This document shows positions 1 through 8,381 of a DNA stretch of 64,000 nucleotides, in pieces. Position 1 is the stretch's first letter, and each line of letters starts with the position of its first letter. Source of the stretch: Actinoalloteichus_B caeruleus (GTDB lineage Bacteria > Actinomycetota > Actinomycetes > Mycobacteriales > Pseudonocardiaceae); NCBI RefSeq assembly GCF_000718005.1, contig NZ_JODV01000017.1; one strand, 5' to 3'. Below the pieces are notes generated by a model. The model saw only the letters and a list, made by a program, of their open reading frames with translations, had not been told where the DNA came from and ran no database searches. The position numbers were made by a program, and so were the translations under genes.

Positions 1-127
1 AGGGCGGGGAGAACCGGGGTGCTGGCCGGTTCCTCCCGCGGCGGCCGCCGCCCCTGGTGCGGGCCGACGGGGTGGGTTGTGGGGGTGCGGGATGGTTCTC
101 GGGGTTGGGAGGTGATGGTGACGTGGA

Positions 128-154
128 GTTGGTTTCACTTGACACTGAAACAAC
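128..154. terminator. Hairpin downstream of the GPP34 gene
   Basis: GTT(G)GTTTCA pairs with TGAAACAAC across an 8-nt loop, with one bulged G. The structure lies about 55 bases beyond the stop of the leftward GPP34 gene, so it could end that transcript. The surrounding 1-208 stretch shows no convincing gene. Confidence 0.4.
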
Positions 155-208
155 CGTGCGCACTGAAGGAGGCGGCGCACTCCAGGGCGCGCCCCTGGTC
201 GGCCCGAC

Positions 209-877
209 TCAGCTCGCGTGCACGGCCACCGCGGCACCGGTCGCGACGGCCACCTGGATGTCCGCGAGCACCGTGCGCAGCGCCGGCGCGGCCTCGCCAC
301 TGCGTTCGGTGAGGGCCGCCAGGCGTTGCTTGTGCTGGCGCTTGTCCCGGCGCGGCACCACCGACGTCACGGAGCCCGCCGACAGCAGCGAGACCATCGC
401 CGCGTCGAGGGCGTCCACCCGCTCCACGGGTTCGGTCCCCGTCAGCACCTCGACGACTCGACGGCGCAGCGAGGTCACCGTGTCCCCGTCCTCTACGACG
501 ACTCGTTCGACGGGGAGGACACCCAGCGCGAACTCGCGACGACGCCGCAGGTAGCCGCGCTCCTCGAGCCCTCCCACGACCTCGTCCACCGCCGGGCGGG
601 GCCGCCGACGCACCCACGCCTTCCAGGCACGCGGGCGCTCCTGGGCGATCTCCCGCAGGACGCCGTCCAGGAACGGGTCACCGGTGGCCTGGGCCCGCAG
701 GCACGAGGCGCGTCCCCGGGAGTCCACGAGCCGCCCGGCCAGCAGGAGCTCGGTGAGCGCCCCGGCGCGCAGCAGGTAGCCGACCACCTGCCTGCTGTCC
801 AACCGGTTCGACCGGATGTCGCAGCATGCCAGCAACAGGCGCCCGGGGAGTGTCTCCGGCAGTCGCGGTCTGGGCAC
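209..877 (-). CDS. GPP34 (GOLPH3/Vps74-like) family protein
   Basis: A 222-residue protein resembling the GPP34 family, the bacterial relatives of Golgi phosphoprotein 3, which binds phosphoinositides in eukaryotes. The bacterial function is not known. The sequence opens with a leucine-rich segment (LPETLPGRLLLAC) followed by the family pattern of LVDSRGR and a basic central region. I chose the GTG at 877 because a GGGAG ribosome site sits 6 bases upstream and the family-like sequence starts there; an upstream extension to 946 is arginine-rich and looks non-coding. It is a cytosolic, mostly helical protein with no membrane segment. The DUF2267 gene upstream on the same strand is 126 bases away and may be co-transcribed. 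Family assignment is from overall pattern, not from an alignment. Confidence 0.75.
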   Translation of the reverse strand: MPRPRLPETLPGRLLLACCDIRSNRLDSRQVVGYLLRAGALTELLLAGRLVDSRGRASCLRAQATGDPFLDGVLREIAQERPRAWKAWVRRRPRPAVDEVVGGLEERGYLRRRREFALGVLPVERVVVEDGDTVTSLRRRVVEVLTGTEPVERVDALDAAMVSLLSAGSVTSVVPRRDKRQHKQRLAALTERSGEAAPALRTVLADIQVAVATGAAVAVHAS

Positions 878-1003
878 TCTCGTCTCCCGTCCTCGTGCTC
901 CGCGCCGGAGGTGTCGACGGCGCACCCTCGTTCGATGGCGCACCATTCAACCAGCATCCACGCGGGAACGGGACCGCTCACCCGCCGCGAGGCGGCTCAT
1001 CGC

Positions 1004-1414
1004 TCAGGTCATCCGACCGCTGCTCCCCGAGTCGATGAGGCCACGCATCTCCTCGGGCAGGGAGTCGCGGACGCGGTGCAGCGTCTCCCCCTGCGTGGCC
1101 TCGCCGAGGACCTCCAGCACCACCCGGGCGTCGTAGACCGCCTTGGGCGGGTCCACCCCGGCGCGGCGGGCCACCCGGTGGGTGAACTCGTCCAGGTCGA
1201 ACCGCTCGCCCGACCCGGCACCCCCCATCGTGATCGTGCGGCGGAGGCTCACCGCGATCTCCCGGGGTAGTTGGGCCGCCAGGTGTTCGGCCTGCGGTTC
1301 GGGTATCCGTTCGCCCAGGGTCTCCAGGGTCGCCCGGGTGACACCTTCGGCCTGCCCCCGACTGGACAGGCGCGCCCGGTGTTGCACGGCGCCGATGAAC
1401 TCGTCGTGTCGCAT
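1004..1414 (-). CDS. DUF2267 domain protein
   Basis: A 136-residue soluble helical protein that fits the DUF2267 family, small bacterial proteins of unknown function often linked to stress responses. The N-terminus (MRHDEFIGAVQ) and the internal pattern ATLETLGERI followed by LAAQLP and later FTHRVARRAGV are typical of this family, where two similar helical halves each describe a condensing or dehydration-like fold. The ATG at 1414 has an AGGAGGT ribosome site 6-7 bases upstream, which makes the start secure; an ORF extension to 1630 is therefore rejected. It lies divergently from the HelD-type helicase gene, sharing a 248-base intergenic region with it, and reads toward the GPP34 gene on the same strand. 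Confidence 0.8.
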   Translation of the reverse strand: MRHDEFIGAVQHRARLSSRGQAEGVTRATLETLGERIPEPQAEHLAAQLPREIAVSLRRTITMGGAGSGERFDLDEFTHRVARRAGVDPPKAVYDARVVLEVLGEATQGETLHRVRDSLPEEMRGLIDSGSSGRMT

Positions 1415-1561
1415 CCGCCCCACCTCCTGCCTGGTGTCGCCGTCCGAACAGTCGGGGGTTACCCGGCTCGTCAGGGCATTACCCGCACGACGCCGTGGAC
1501 GTTCCGACGGGAACGCGAGGAGGGAGGTTGAGTCATTCGGAACACGCGGATGACAGCGAGG

Positions 1562-1590
1562 TTCGAAGCGTGGACGCCCTCTGCTAAGAT
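1562..1590 (+). promoter_or_regulatory. Candidate promoter of the HelD-like gene
   Basis: TTCGAA (1562-1567) and TAAGAT (1585-1590) are separated by 17 bases, a sigma-70-like layout with a good -10 and a poor -35. Transcription would begin near 1597, about 65 bases before the TTG start. Confidence 0.35.
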
Positions 1591-1623
1591 TCAACACCCT
1601 GCACAGCAGGAAGTGGAGCGTTG

Positions 1624-1636
1624 AGGGCAACGCCCT
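1624..1636. repeat. Inverted repeat AGGGC-AAC-GCCCT in the helD leader
   Basis: A perfect 5-bp inverted repeat with a 3-base loop lies between the candidate promoter and the TTG start at 1663. It could be an operator or a small hairpin in the leader. It does not look like a terminator. Confidence 0.35.
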
Positions 1637-1662
1637 GACAAACTAGCAAGGGACGGAGACCG

Positions 1663-3969
1663 TTGTCAAGCACCTCGCGTCACGCGGACACCGACGGCAG
1701 GGAAGCCGAGCTCCGCGCGGAACAGGACTACGTGTCCATGCTCTACGGGCGACTCGACGCGCTCCGCTACGAGGCCTCCGACAAACATGCCACGGTCCTG
1801 CGGGAGAACGACCCGGAGAACCCGCAGGAACGCTGGGAACGCGACGTGTCGGCGGGGATGTACGCGGAGCGGCTGTCCCGGTTCCGGGAGGTCGAGGACG
1901 GGTTGTGCTTCGGACGGCTCGACCTGGACACCGGTGAGCGCAACTACATCGGTCGGTTGGGCCTGTTCGACGAGGGCAACGAGTACGCCCCGCTCCTGAT
2001 GGACTGGCGCGCCCCCGCCGCTCGCCCCTTCTACACCGCCACCGCCGCCTCCCCCGAGGGTGTGCTGAAGCGCCGGCACATCCGCACCGTCGCGCGGACG
2101 GTGAAGGCGGTCGACGACGAGGTCCTGGACGTCACCGCCGCACGAGGCGACCGGCCCTCCTCCTCGCTCACCGCCGAGGCGACGCTCTTCGCCGCGCTCG
2201 ACGAGAGCCGGACGGGGCGGATGAAGGACATCGTCGCGACCATCCAGCAGGAGCAGGACCGCATCATCCGTTCCTCGCGCAACGGGGTGTTGGTCGTGCA
2301 GGGCGGTCCGGGAACCGGCAAGACCGCCGTCGCCCTGCACCGCACCGCCTACCTGCTCTACACCTACCGCGACCAGCTCGCCAAGCGCGGCACCCTCGTC
2401 GTCGGCCCCAACCCCACCTTCCTGCGCTACATCGAGCAGGTGCTGCCCTCGCTCGGTGAGACCGGCGTGCTGCTGGCCACGGTGGCCGAGCTGTACCCCG
2501 GCATCAGCGCGACCCGACGCGAGTCCCCCGAGGCCGCCGAGATCAAAGGCCGAGGGGAGATGGCCAAGGTCGTCGCCAAGGCGATCAAGGACCGCCAGCT
2601 CGTACCCCGGCAGCCCGTCGAGCTGACCGTGGAGATGGAGCCCGTGGTCCTGGACAAGACCATCGTCACGCAGGCCAGGACCCGCGCCCGCCGCTCCCGC
2701 CGGCCGCACAACGAGGCGAAGGAGATCTTCGTCCGCGAGGTCATCGCCGCGCTCGCCAGGCAGATGGCCGACCGGCTGGGCAGCCACCTGCTCGAACGGG
2801 GCGACCTCACGGACATCAGGGCCGAGTTGGAGGAGGACACCGAGCTGAGGAGGACGCTGGACGAGCTCTGGCCCACCCTCACCCCGCAGCGGCTCCTCTC
2901 CGACCTGTTCTCCTCACCCGACCGGTTGCGGCGTGCCACGCCGAAGCTGAGCGACGAGGAACGGGCCATGCTGCTGCGGCCCAAGGCCGGGGGCTGGACG
3001 CCGGCGGACGTCCCGCTGCTCGACGAGGCGGCCGAACTCCTCGGCAAGGACGACAGGGCCGCCAGGAAACGGGAGGCGCGCCAGCGGCGGCGGGAACTCG
3101 CCTACGCCCAGGGCGTCCTGGAGATCCTGGAGCTTGAGGAGGAGCTGGACCCCGAGCTGCTGCGCGCCACCGACATCGTCGACGCGCGCCTGCTGGCCGA
3201 CCGCCACGAGGAACGGCGGTTCGAGACCACCGCGGAACGCGCCGCCGCCGACCGGACCTGGACCTACGGCCACGTCGTGGTCGACGAGGCCCAGGAGCTC
3301 TCCGACATGGCGTGGCGGATGCTGATGCGCCGCTGCCCGAGCAAGTCCATGACACTGGTCGGGGACGTCGCCCAGACCGGCGACGCGGCCGGTACGAGCT
3401 CGTGGGGAGCCGTCCTGGACCCCTACGTCAACGACCGGTGGCGGCTGGAACAGCTCACCGTGAACTACCGGACTCCGGTCGAGATCATGGCCGTCGCGGC
3501 GGAGGTCCTCACCGCGATCGACCCGGCGTTGGAGGCACCCAGTTCGGTCCGGGAGACCGGTTCCCACCCGTGGAGCGCCCGGGTACCCGGCGCCGAGCTG
3601 GCCGAGCGGGTGGCGGCGCTGACCGCGGCCCAGGTGGAGGAGGTCGGCGACGGCCTGGTCGCCGTCCTGACCCCGCCCGCGCTCCTGGCGGAGGTGGGCA
3701 GCGCCGTCCACGCGGTGGTACCGGACGCGGCGACCGGCGAGGGCGGCCCGGAGGCGCTGACCAGCAGGGTGACGGTCCTGACGGTGGGTGAGGCGAAGGG
3801 CCTGGAGTTCGACGCCGTGCTGGTCGTGGAGCCCGCCGAGATCCTCGCGGGTTCGGCCCGGGGCCTGAACGACCTCTACGTCGCGCTCACCAGGGCCACC
3901 CAACAGCTAGGGGTGGTGCACAGCACTGATCTCCCACCCAGCCTGACCGGGCTGCGCCCCCGGGGCTGA
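1663..3969 (+). CDS. helD: HelD/HelR-type RNA polymerase-recycling ATPase (UvrD/Rep-like helicase fold)
   Basis: A 768-residue superfamily 1 helicase-like ATPase of the HelD class. Family members bind RNA polymerase, push nucleic acid out of its active cleft and recycle stalled complexes; some actinomycete members give tolerance to rifampicin. Residues 1-70 form the charged N-terminal coiled-coil arm. Walker A is GGPGTGKT at about 214-221, and the later VVDEAQELS and VGDVAQTGD segments are the Walker B and motif III regions. The C-terminus has the helicase motif EAKGLEFDAV and VALTRA. The TTG at 1663 is chosen because GGACGGAG lies 6 bases upstream. The gene stands alone between divergent DUF2267 and convergent dehydrogenase genes, and a hairpin follows its stop. 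Confidence 0.9.
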   Translation: MSSTSRHADTDGREAELRAEQDYVSMLYGRLDALRYEASDKHATVLRENDPENPQERWERDVSAGMYAERLSRFREVEDGLCFGRLDLDTGERNYIGRLGLFDEGNEYAPLLMDWRAPAARPFYTATAASPEGVLKRRHIRTVARTVKAVDDEVLDVTAARGDRPSSSLTAEATLFAALDESRTGRMKDIVATIQQEQDRIIRSSRNGVLVVQGGPGTGKTAVALHRTAYLLYTYRDQLAKRGTLVVGPNPTFLRYIEQVLPSLGETGVLLATVAELYPGISATRRESPEAAEIKGRGEMAKVVAKAIKDRQLVPRQPVELTVEMEPVVLDKTIVTQARTRARRSRRPHNEAKEIFVREVIAALARQMADRLGSHLLERGDLTDIRAELEEDTELRRTLDELWPTLTPQRLLSDLFSSPDRLRRATPKLSDEERAMLLRPKAGGWTPADVPLLDEAAELLGKDDRAARKREARQRRRELAYAQGVLEILELEEELDPELLRATDIVDARLLADRHEERRFETTAERAAADRTWTYGHVVVDEAQELSDMAWRMLMRRCPSKSMTLVGDVAQTGDAAGTSSWGAVLDPYVNDRWRLEQLTVNYRTPVEIMAVAAEVLTAIDPALEAPSSVRETGSHPWSARVPGAELAERVAALTAAQVEEVGDGLVAVLTPPALLAEVGSAVHAVVPDAATGEGGPEALTSRVTVLTVGEAKGLEFDAVLVVEPAEILAGSARGLNDLYVALTRATQQLGVVHSTDLPPSLTGLRPRG

Positions 3970-3976
3970 GGCCGAT

Positions 3977-3996
3977 CCCCGACACCGGGGTCGGGG
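3977..3996 (+). terminator. Terminator hairpin after helD
   Basis: CCCCGAC and GTCGGGG form a perfect 7-bp stem around a 6-base loop (ACCGGG), starting 8 bases after the helD stop and followed by GGTTGG. It separates helD from the convergent dehydrogenase gene ending at 4210. Confidence 0.55.
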
Positions 3997-4209
3997 GTTG
4001 GTCGGGGTGGTGGGAGGGTCGTCGCCGGGACGGATGGGTTCGGTTCGCACTGAAGTGACCCACGTGGATGAACTGAGCTGGGGAACGTGCCCCACGGATC
4101 CCGGGGCGCGGGCGGCACCACCCGAGGGCACGGGGTGGCCGGGTCTCGAGCAACGCCGTCCGCCCCGGGCCCTGACCGGTCGCCACCGGGAGTTCGCCCT
4201 CCCGCGGCG

Positions 4210-5295
4210 TCAGAACTCGAGCACCACCTGGACGGTCGGAACCCGCCGGTCCGCCACCGCCGACAGCGCCTCCACGCCGTGGGCGAACGGGACGACGTGG
4301 GTGATCGCGTGCTCCCGCACCGCCGGACCGTGCGCGCGCAGCAACCGCACCGTCTCCTCCGCCAGCCTCGAACGGTCCCACACCGCCCCTGTCCCCACGG
4401 GCAACCTGCCGCTGCGGACGCCGCGGAGGACCAGACCGTTGTGGTGGAACTCCTGGCTGAGGTCCACGTCGGTCAGGCCGTCGCGGTAGGTGGCGAGGTC
4501 GATGACCGTGCCCTGTGGGCGGACCGAGCGGAGCGCGGTGGCGAGGCTCTCCCCCGTGCCCCGGCACTGGAAGACGAGGTCGGCTCCCCGCTCGACGGTG
4601 TTGTGGCGCCAGGCGCTCTTGCAGTACTCCCAGGCAGGCAGTTCCGCCTCGTCGACGGTGGGCAGCCCGAGACCACGGGCCGCCGCCAGGCGGGTCGGGT
4701 CCCGGTCGGCGACGACGACGGCCGCGCCGTGGTGGGCGGCGAAGAGCGCGGTCAGCAGGCCGACCATGCCGGCGCCGGTGACCAGCACGCCACGGTCCCG
4801 GACCCCGTCTCCCAGGCGTGCCGCCGGAGCCGGCGCGGCGTGCAGCAGCGCGTTCGCGCACAACGGCCCCAGTTTCGCCAGGTAGATCCCCAGCACGGGG
4901 TCCAGGTCCGGCGGCACCGGCATCGAGAAGTAGTCCCGGCGGGAACGCTGCCCGGTGCGGTGGCCGTAGGACATGGCCAGCACCTCACCCAGTCGGACCG
5001 CGTGCGAGCGGGACTCGACGACCTCGGCCACCTCCATGAAACCCAGGCGGCTGATCGGGTATCCCACCGCCGCCTCGCCGGGGACGAACACGCCGTGTTC
5101 CCGGTGCCAACCGTGCGTCAGGTAGGGGTGGGTCCCGTCGACGAACGACACCTCCGCGCCCGAGGAGAGGCCGCTGAACAGGGTTCGGACCCAGAACTCC
5201 TCGGGTCCCAGCGCCGCCTCGACGGAGTCGAAGAAGTCGGGCACGCCCGGTGCCCGCACCCCCAGGGACCTCACCGGCCAGGACTCAGTGGGCAT
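4210..5295 (-). CDS. Medium-chain dehydrogenase/reductase (zinc-type alcohol dehydrogenase-like)
   Basis: A 361-residue NAD(P)-dependent oxidoreductase of the medium-chain family. The nucleotide-binding fold is visible as GVLVTGAGMVGLLTALFAAHHGA followed by an acidic VVVADRD, which suggests NAD rather than NADP. The N-terminal GroES-like part carries FSGLSSGAEVSF in place of the usual Cys-rich zinc-binding segment, as in the sugar or bacteriochlorophyllide dehydrogenase subgroups, so catalytic zinc may be absent. The ATG at 5295 overlaps the end of the upstream Gfo/Idh gene by 11 bases, so the two form an operon. The pairing with a Gfo/Idh dehydrogenase suggests oxidation and reduction of a sugar or cyclitol. 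No substrate can be assigned. Confidence 0.75.
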   Translation of the reverse strand: MPTESWPVRSLGVRAPGVPDFFDSVEAALGPEEFWVRTLFSGLSSGAEVSFVDGTHPYLTHGWHREHGVFVPGEAAVGYPISRLGFMEVAEVVESRSHAVRLGEVLAMSYGHRTGQRSRRDYFSMPVPPDLDPVLGIYLAKLGPLCANALLHAAPAPAARLGDGVRDRGVLVTGAGMVGLLTALFAAHHGAAVVVADRDPTRLAAARGLGLPTVDEAELPAWEYCKSAWRHNTVERGADLVFQCRGTGESLATALRSVRPQGTVIDLATYRDGLTDVDLSQEFHHNGLVLRGVRSGRLPVGTGAVWDRSRLAEETVRLLRAHGPAVREHAITHVVPFAHGVEALSAVADRRVPTVQVVLEF

Positions 5296-6259
5296 GGGCG
5301 TGCCACCTGAGGTCGGCCGCACCCCCGGTCCGGGTCGCCTCGGCCACGGCCACGGCGACGCGGTGGCTGCGCAGGGTTTCGGTGTAGGGGGCGCGCACCC
5401 GGTTCTCCTCCCCTCCGACGGCGCGGACGAAGTCGCGATCGGCGCGCAGCACGGCGTCGGCCTGGGCGTCGTGGACCTCGCACCGCCCACCGTGGTCGAC
5501 GAGGAGCTGAGAGCTGCGCAGGTCGAGCGCGAGCCCTTCCGCGACGACGCGCAGACCGGGGCGGGGGTTGGGGGACGGCGCGGGGGTGGCGGCGAAGCTC
5601 CCCGCCGCTCCCCCGGCGAACCGGAGGGACACCGCCGAGGTGTCGGCGACGTCGGGTTCCGGGGGGCACGTGGTCGGTCGCCCGACGGCCCAGGCCTGGG
5701 CGATCTCCCCGACCAGGAGCCGGCAGAGGTCGACCAGTTGGTTCGTCTGTTCGATGAGTTGACCGCCCATGCGCCGCTGGTCCTCCCACCACGCCGTCTC
5801 GTGGGTGCGTGCCGCCCAGCCGCCGATGACCATCCGCGCCGGGTTGTCGGCGAGCACCTCGGCCGCCCGTTCGACGGTGTCGAGGTATCGCCAGCGGCAC
5901 CCGGTCGCGGTGACGACGCCGCGCGCGTCCACCTCGGCGGCGATGCGGTCGGCGATGCTCAGGTCCACGTCGAGCGGGCGCTCCACGAAGAGCGCGAGGG
6001 AGCGTTCCAGGACGGCGAGCTCCGGGCCGCCGTGCTCGTGGGCTGGGACGCAGAGGTAGACGGCGTCCAGGCTCGGATCGTCCAGCAGGGCCCGGTAGTC
6101 CACGTGGGCCTGGGCGTCGCAGCGTCTGGCGAGGTCGGCCGCGCGGGCGACGTCGGTGTCGGCGACGGCGACCACACGGGCCTCGTCGAGTTCGAGCAGG
6201 TTGAGCGCGTGCCGGGTGCCGAGGTGCCCTGCTCCGATGATGCCCACCGAGACGGTCAT
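5285..6259 (-). CDS. Gfo/Idh/MocA family oxidoreductase
   Basis: A 324-residue NAD(P)-dependent dehydrogenase of the glucose-fructose oxidoreductase/inositol dehydrogenase/MocA family. The N-terminal Rossmann motif is VGIIGAGHLGTRHA, followed by VVAVADTD and the typical VYLCVPAHEHGGPEL segment. The conserved lysine of the usual E-K-P motif is replaced here: the sequence reads FVERPLDVD, so an Arg occupies the Lys position, which may alter catalysis. The start at 6259 follows a strong GAGGAGG ribosome site. It overlaps the downstream dehydrogenase by 11 bases. Substrate is likely a sugar or polyol derivative, inferred only from family and pairing. Confidence 0.8.
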   Translation of the reverse strand: MTVSVGIIGAGHLGTRHALNLLELDEARVVAVADTDVARAADLARRCDAQAHVDYRALLDDPSLDAVYLCVPAHEHGGPELAVLERSLALFVERPLDVDLSIADRIAAEVDARGVVTATGCRWRYLDTVERAAEVLADNPARMVIGGWAARTHETAWWEDQRRMGGQLIEQTNQLVDLCRLLVGEIAQAWAVGRPTTCPPEPDVADTSAVSLRFAGGAAGSFAATPAPSPNPRPGLRVVAEGLALDLRSSQLLVDHGGRCEVHDAQADAVLRADRDFVRAVGGEENRVRAPYTETLRSHRVAVAVAEATRTGGAADLRWHAHAH

Positions 6260-6831
6260 GGCTTCCTCCTCACACGCGGCGCCCGTGGCCGCGCTCCGGG
6301 CTGGGGGTCGTGGTGTCACCGTGTCGACTGGGCCGGCGGTGCGGGACTCCTCCTCGTCGGACGTCCTGGTGGCGGTGGGAGCCGCGGAGCCGGCTCTGGG
6401 TGCGTCCACCGCCACCACTCCCCGCCCTGGCGCGTCGCCGGGCGCACGGCGGAGCCGACGGGGCCGCCGAGGGGCACGGACCGACTAGCACCCACCGCGG
6501 CTCCATCACGTCACTGGTCCCGTCTCGGCCGTCCGTGCGCGTGCGTCGTCGACGGTGGGGCCAGTCAACCGAGCGTCACCTGGGCTGGTCAAGACCCGGC
6601 GGCGTGGTAGCTGTGCGTGACCAGCCGAGGGGTCCGTTCGTCCGCGCAGGTCGTGTTCCGGACGGCCGACGACCCGAGCCGTCGAACGGAGGATCCCCTC
6701 GACGGGCCCGCCTCGGCCGGTCCCTGGCGGCGCCCGTCCCCCGTCGGAGCATTCGGTCCACCCGCCGGCCCACCACTCACCGGTGGTCGGTCCGGCAGGT
6801 CGTGCGGGAGCCGACCCACGTCGGCCCCCTG
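6260..6831. other. Gene-free stretch between ycaO and the oxidoreductase operon
   Basis: About 570 bases with open frames only of the arginine/proline-rich shadow kind and no frame with the codon bias of the neighbours. It presumably contains the promoter of the Gfo/Idh operon, but I see no clear -35/-10 pair. Confidence 0.5.
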
Positions 6832-6849
6832 CTCACCCGAACGGGTGAG
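6832..6849 (-). terminator. Hairpin overlapping the end of the ycaO gene
   Basis: CTCACCCG and CGGGTGAG form a perfect stem with a minimal loop, covering the last codons and the stop of the leftward ycaO gene. On the transcript the loop is GUUC closed by C-G pairs. It probably ends ycaO transcription before the oxidoreductase operon. Confidence 0.5.
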
Positions 6850-8068
6850 GCGGGGCGTCCGGGTGCAGCGCGGACTCCGTCCGTTCGTCCGCCGGCAGCC
6901 GACGAACGGCCGGCGCGACCACCCGCATCACCACCGTGTCGCGGTTCATGGGCAGGTCGAGCGTGGTGGGTACCGCCACGACGTCGTCCCCTCCGTACTC
7001 GGCCAGCACCGAGGTGACCTCCGGCCCGGGCTGGTCGAGTTCCTCGATCCAGCCCGGCTCGTACGGGGTGCTGCCCTCGAGGAGGACGGCCAGGGAGTCC
7101 TGGTGGTGGTAGGCGTGCACCGAGTGCTGGATCGGATCCAGCGGAGCCCGGTCGGCCCGCCCCCGGAGGGCGGCGAGCGCCGCGGCCGCCGCACCGGTGC
7201 GCATGCTCCACCGCACCATCAGGGCCTCGTAGACGGCGACCCCGACCGCGGAGACCAGGCTTTCGTCGTCGAGGGTGGGGACCGCCCTCGCGCCGAAGCT
7301 CTGCCGGCCGCCCTCCGCGTCGGTGAGCGCGACGGCGACGCACCCGCTGCCCTCCGGACCGGGGATGAGGAAGGCCGTGCAGCGGAGCTCCAGGGTGCTG
7401 ATCGGCCGTCGCAGATCCTCCGGGACGAAGGTGTCGGGCAGCACCATCCGTTCCGCGCCGTCGTACCAGGCCCGGGCCAGGAGGTCGCGCTCCAGGATCT
7501 CCAGCGCGGCGTGCCGGACGGCGCTGATCGGGTCCTGGTGGGCGGCCAACCCCGGTGACCCGGCCAACAGCAGGCCCCGGCACTGGGGTGGGGGACGGTG
7601 CCGGAGGAAGACCGCCGAGGCTGGCACCAACACCTCGTCCCCCTCGATCAGGGAGAAACCCCGCACCCACAGCATCAGGGACTGCCGCCAGCCGGGATCG
7701 GTGATCTCCGGCCAGGAGAGCGGGTCGAGGGCCAGCCTGCCGGACCTGCGCAGCTCGTCGAAGCTGGCGACGATGTCCGCTCGCTGCTCCTCGACCCGGG
7801 CGGACAGGATGTTCTGCATCCGCTCCAGCAGTTCCGAGCGGGCTCTCGGCGTCGCGTCGTCGGCGGAGGGCCCGGCGGCGGAGCCGATCACCACGGGAGC
7901 ACCCGCCGCCGCCGAGGTCGGTCCGAACGCGTCCGTCCGCGCCGCGGTACGCGCGAACACCACGTTGTCGCAGTCGGGGAAGGGGCGGAACACCTGCACC
8001 GGCCACGAGACCGGCCGGGGTCGTGCGAGGCGTCCCGCAGCGGTGGTGGTCGGTTCACCCGTCGTCAT
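6833..8068 (-). CDS. YcaO-like ATP-dependent backbone-modifying protein
   Basis: A 411-residue protein with the YcaO fold. YcaO enzymes use ATP to activate peptide amide bonds, making azolines, thioamides or amidines in ribosomal peptides. Two helices carry paired glutamates, SELLERM (E79, E82) and LEILERD (E190, E193), the pattern used for ATP/Mg binding. The C-terminus ends in a proline-rich tail, PDAPPHPFG, reminiscent of the tail of azoline-forming members. The ATG at 8068 has AGGAGG 6 bases upstream. No E1-like partner, TfuA, dehydrogenase or obvious precursor peptide lies next to it, so the substrate is unknown. It faces the divergent beta-propeller gene across about 1.07 kb, and a small candidate ORF overlaps its start by 14 bases. 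Confidence 0.75.
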   Translation of the reverse strand: MTTGEPTTTAAGRLARPRPVSWPVQVFRPFPDCDNVVFARTAARTDAFGPTSAAAGAPVVIGSAAGPSADDATPRARSELLERMQNILSARVEEQRADIVASFDELRRSGRLALDPLSWPEITDPGWRQSLMLWVRGFSLIEGDEVLVPASAVFLRHRPPPQCRGLLLAGSPGLAAHQDPISAVRHAALEILERDLLARAWYDGAERMVLPDTFVPEDLRRPISTLELRCTAFLIPGPEGSGCVAVALTDAEGGRQSFGARAVPTLDDESLVSAVGVAVYEALMVRWSMRTGAAAAALAALRGRADRAPLDPIQHSVHAYHHQDSLAVLLEGSTPYEPGWIEELDQPGPEVTSVLAEYGGDDVVAVPTTLDLPMNRDTVVMRVVAPAVRRLPADERTESALHPDAPPHPFG

Positions 8069-8381
8069 CGGTTGCCTCCTGGATTCGGTACTGCTGCGTG
8101 CCTGTCAACGCCAGGTACGTCGTCGCTCGCCGGTGTCCGAGATGATCGGAGGGGCCGCGTGCGGGGACGGCGGTGCCTCGTCCGGTCGGTGGACGGGTGG
8201 GGCCGGACCCGGGGTTCGGCGGGTGACAGGCACCCGGGACGAGCACAGGGCGGAATCCACGACCTGCCCTCCCGCGTCGCCGGGACGCGGGGGACGTCGT
8301 GGGACGTCGCCACCGGCGGAGGTCACGGGGTTCCGCTGTCGCCTGGTCCTGAATAGCCGCCTGCCGTGGGAAGTGGTCCAT
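8055..8381 (-). CDS. Candidate small ORF upstream of ycaO, possibly translationally coupled
   Basis: A 108-codon frame begins at an ATG with GGGGGAGG 7 bases upstream and overlaps the ycaO start by 14 bases, the layout of a coupled gene. The peptide starts MDHFPRQAAIQDQ and ends QYRIQEATDDDG, with a long Arg/Pro/Gly/Thr-rich middle and one cysteine. Third-position GC is only about 72%, well below the neighbours, so it may be spurious. If real, its position would make it a candidate YcaO substrate or leader. I do not recognise a family. Confidence 0.25.
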   Translation of the reverse strand: MDHFPRQAAIQDQATAEPRDLRRWRRPTTSPASRRRGRAGRGFRPVLVPGACHPPNPGSGPTRPPTGRGTAVPARGPSDHLGHRRATTYLALTGTQQYRIQEATDDDG

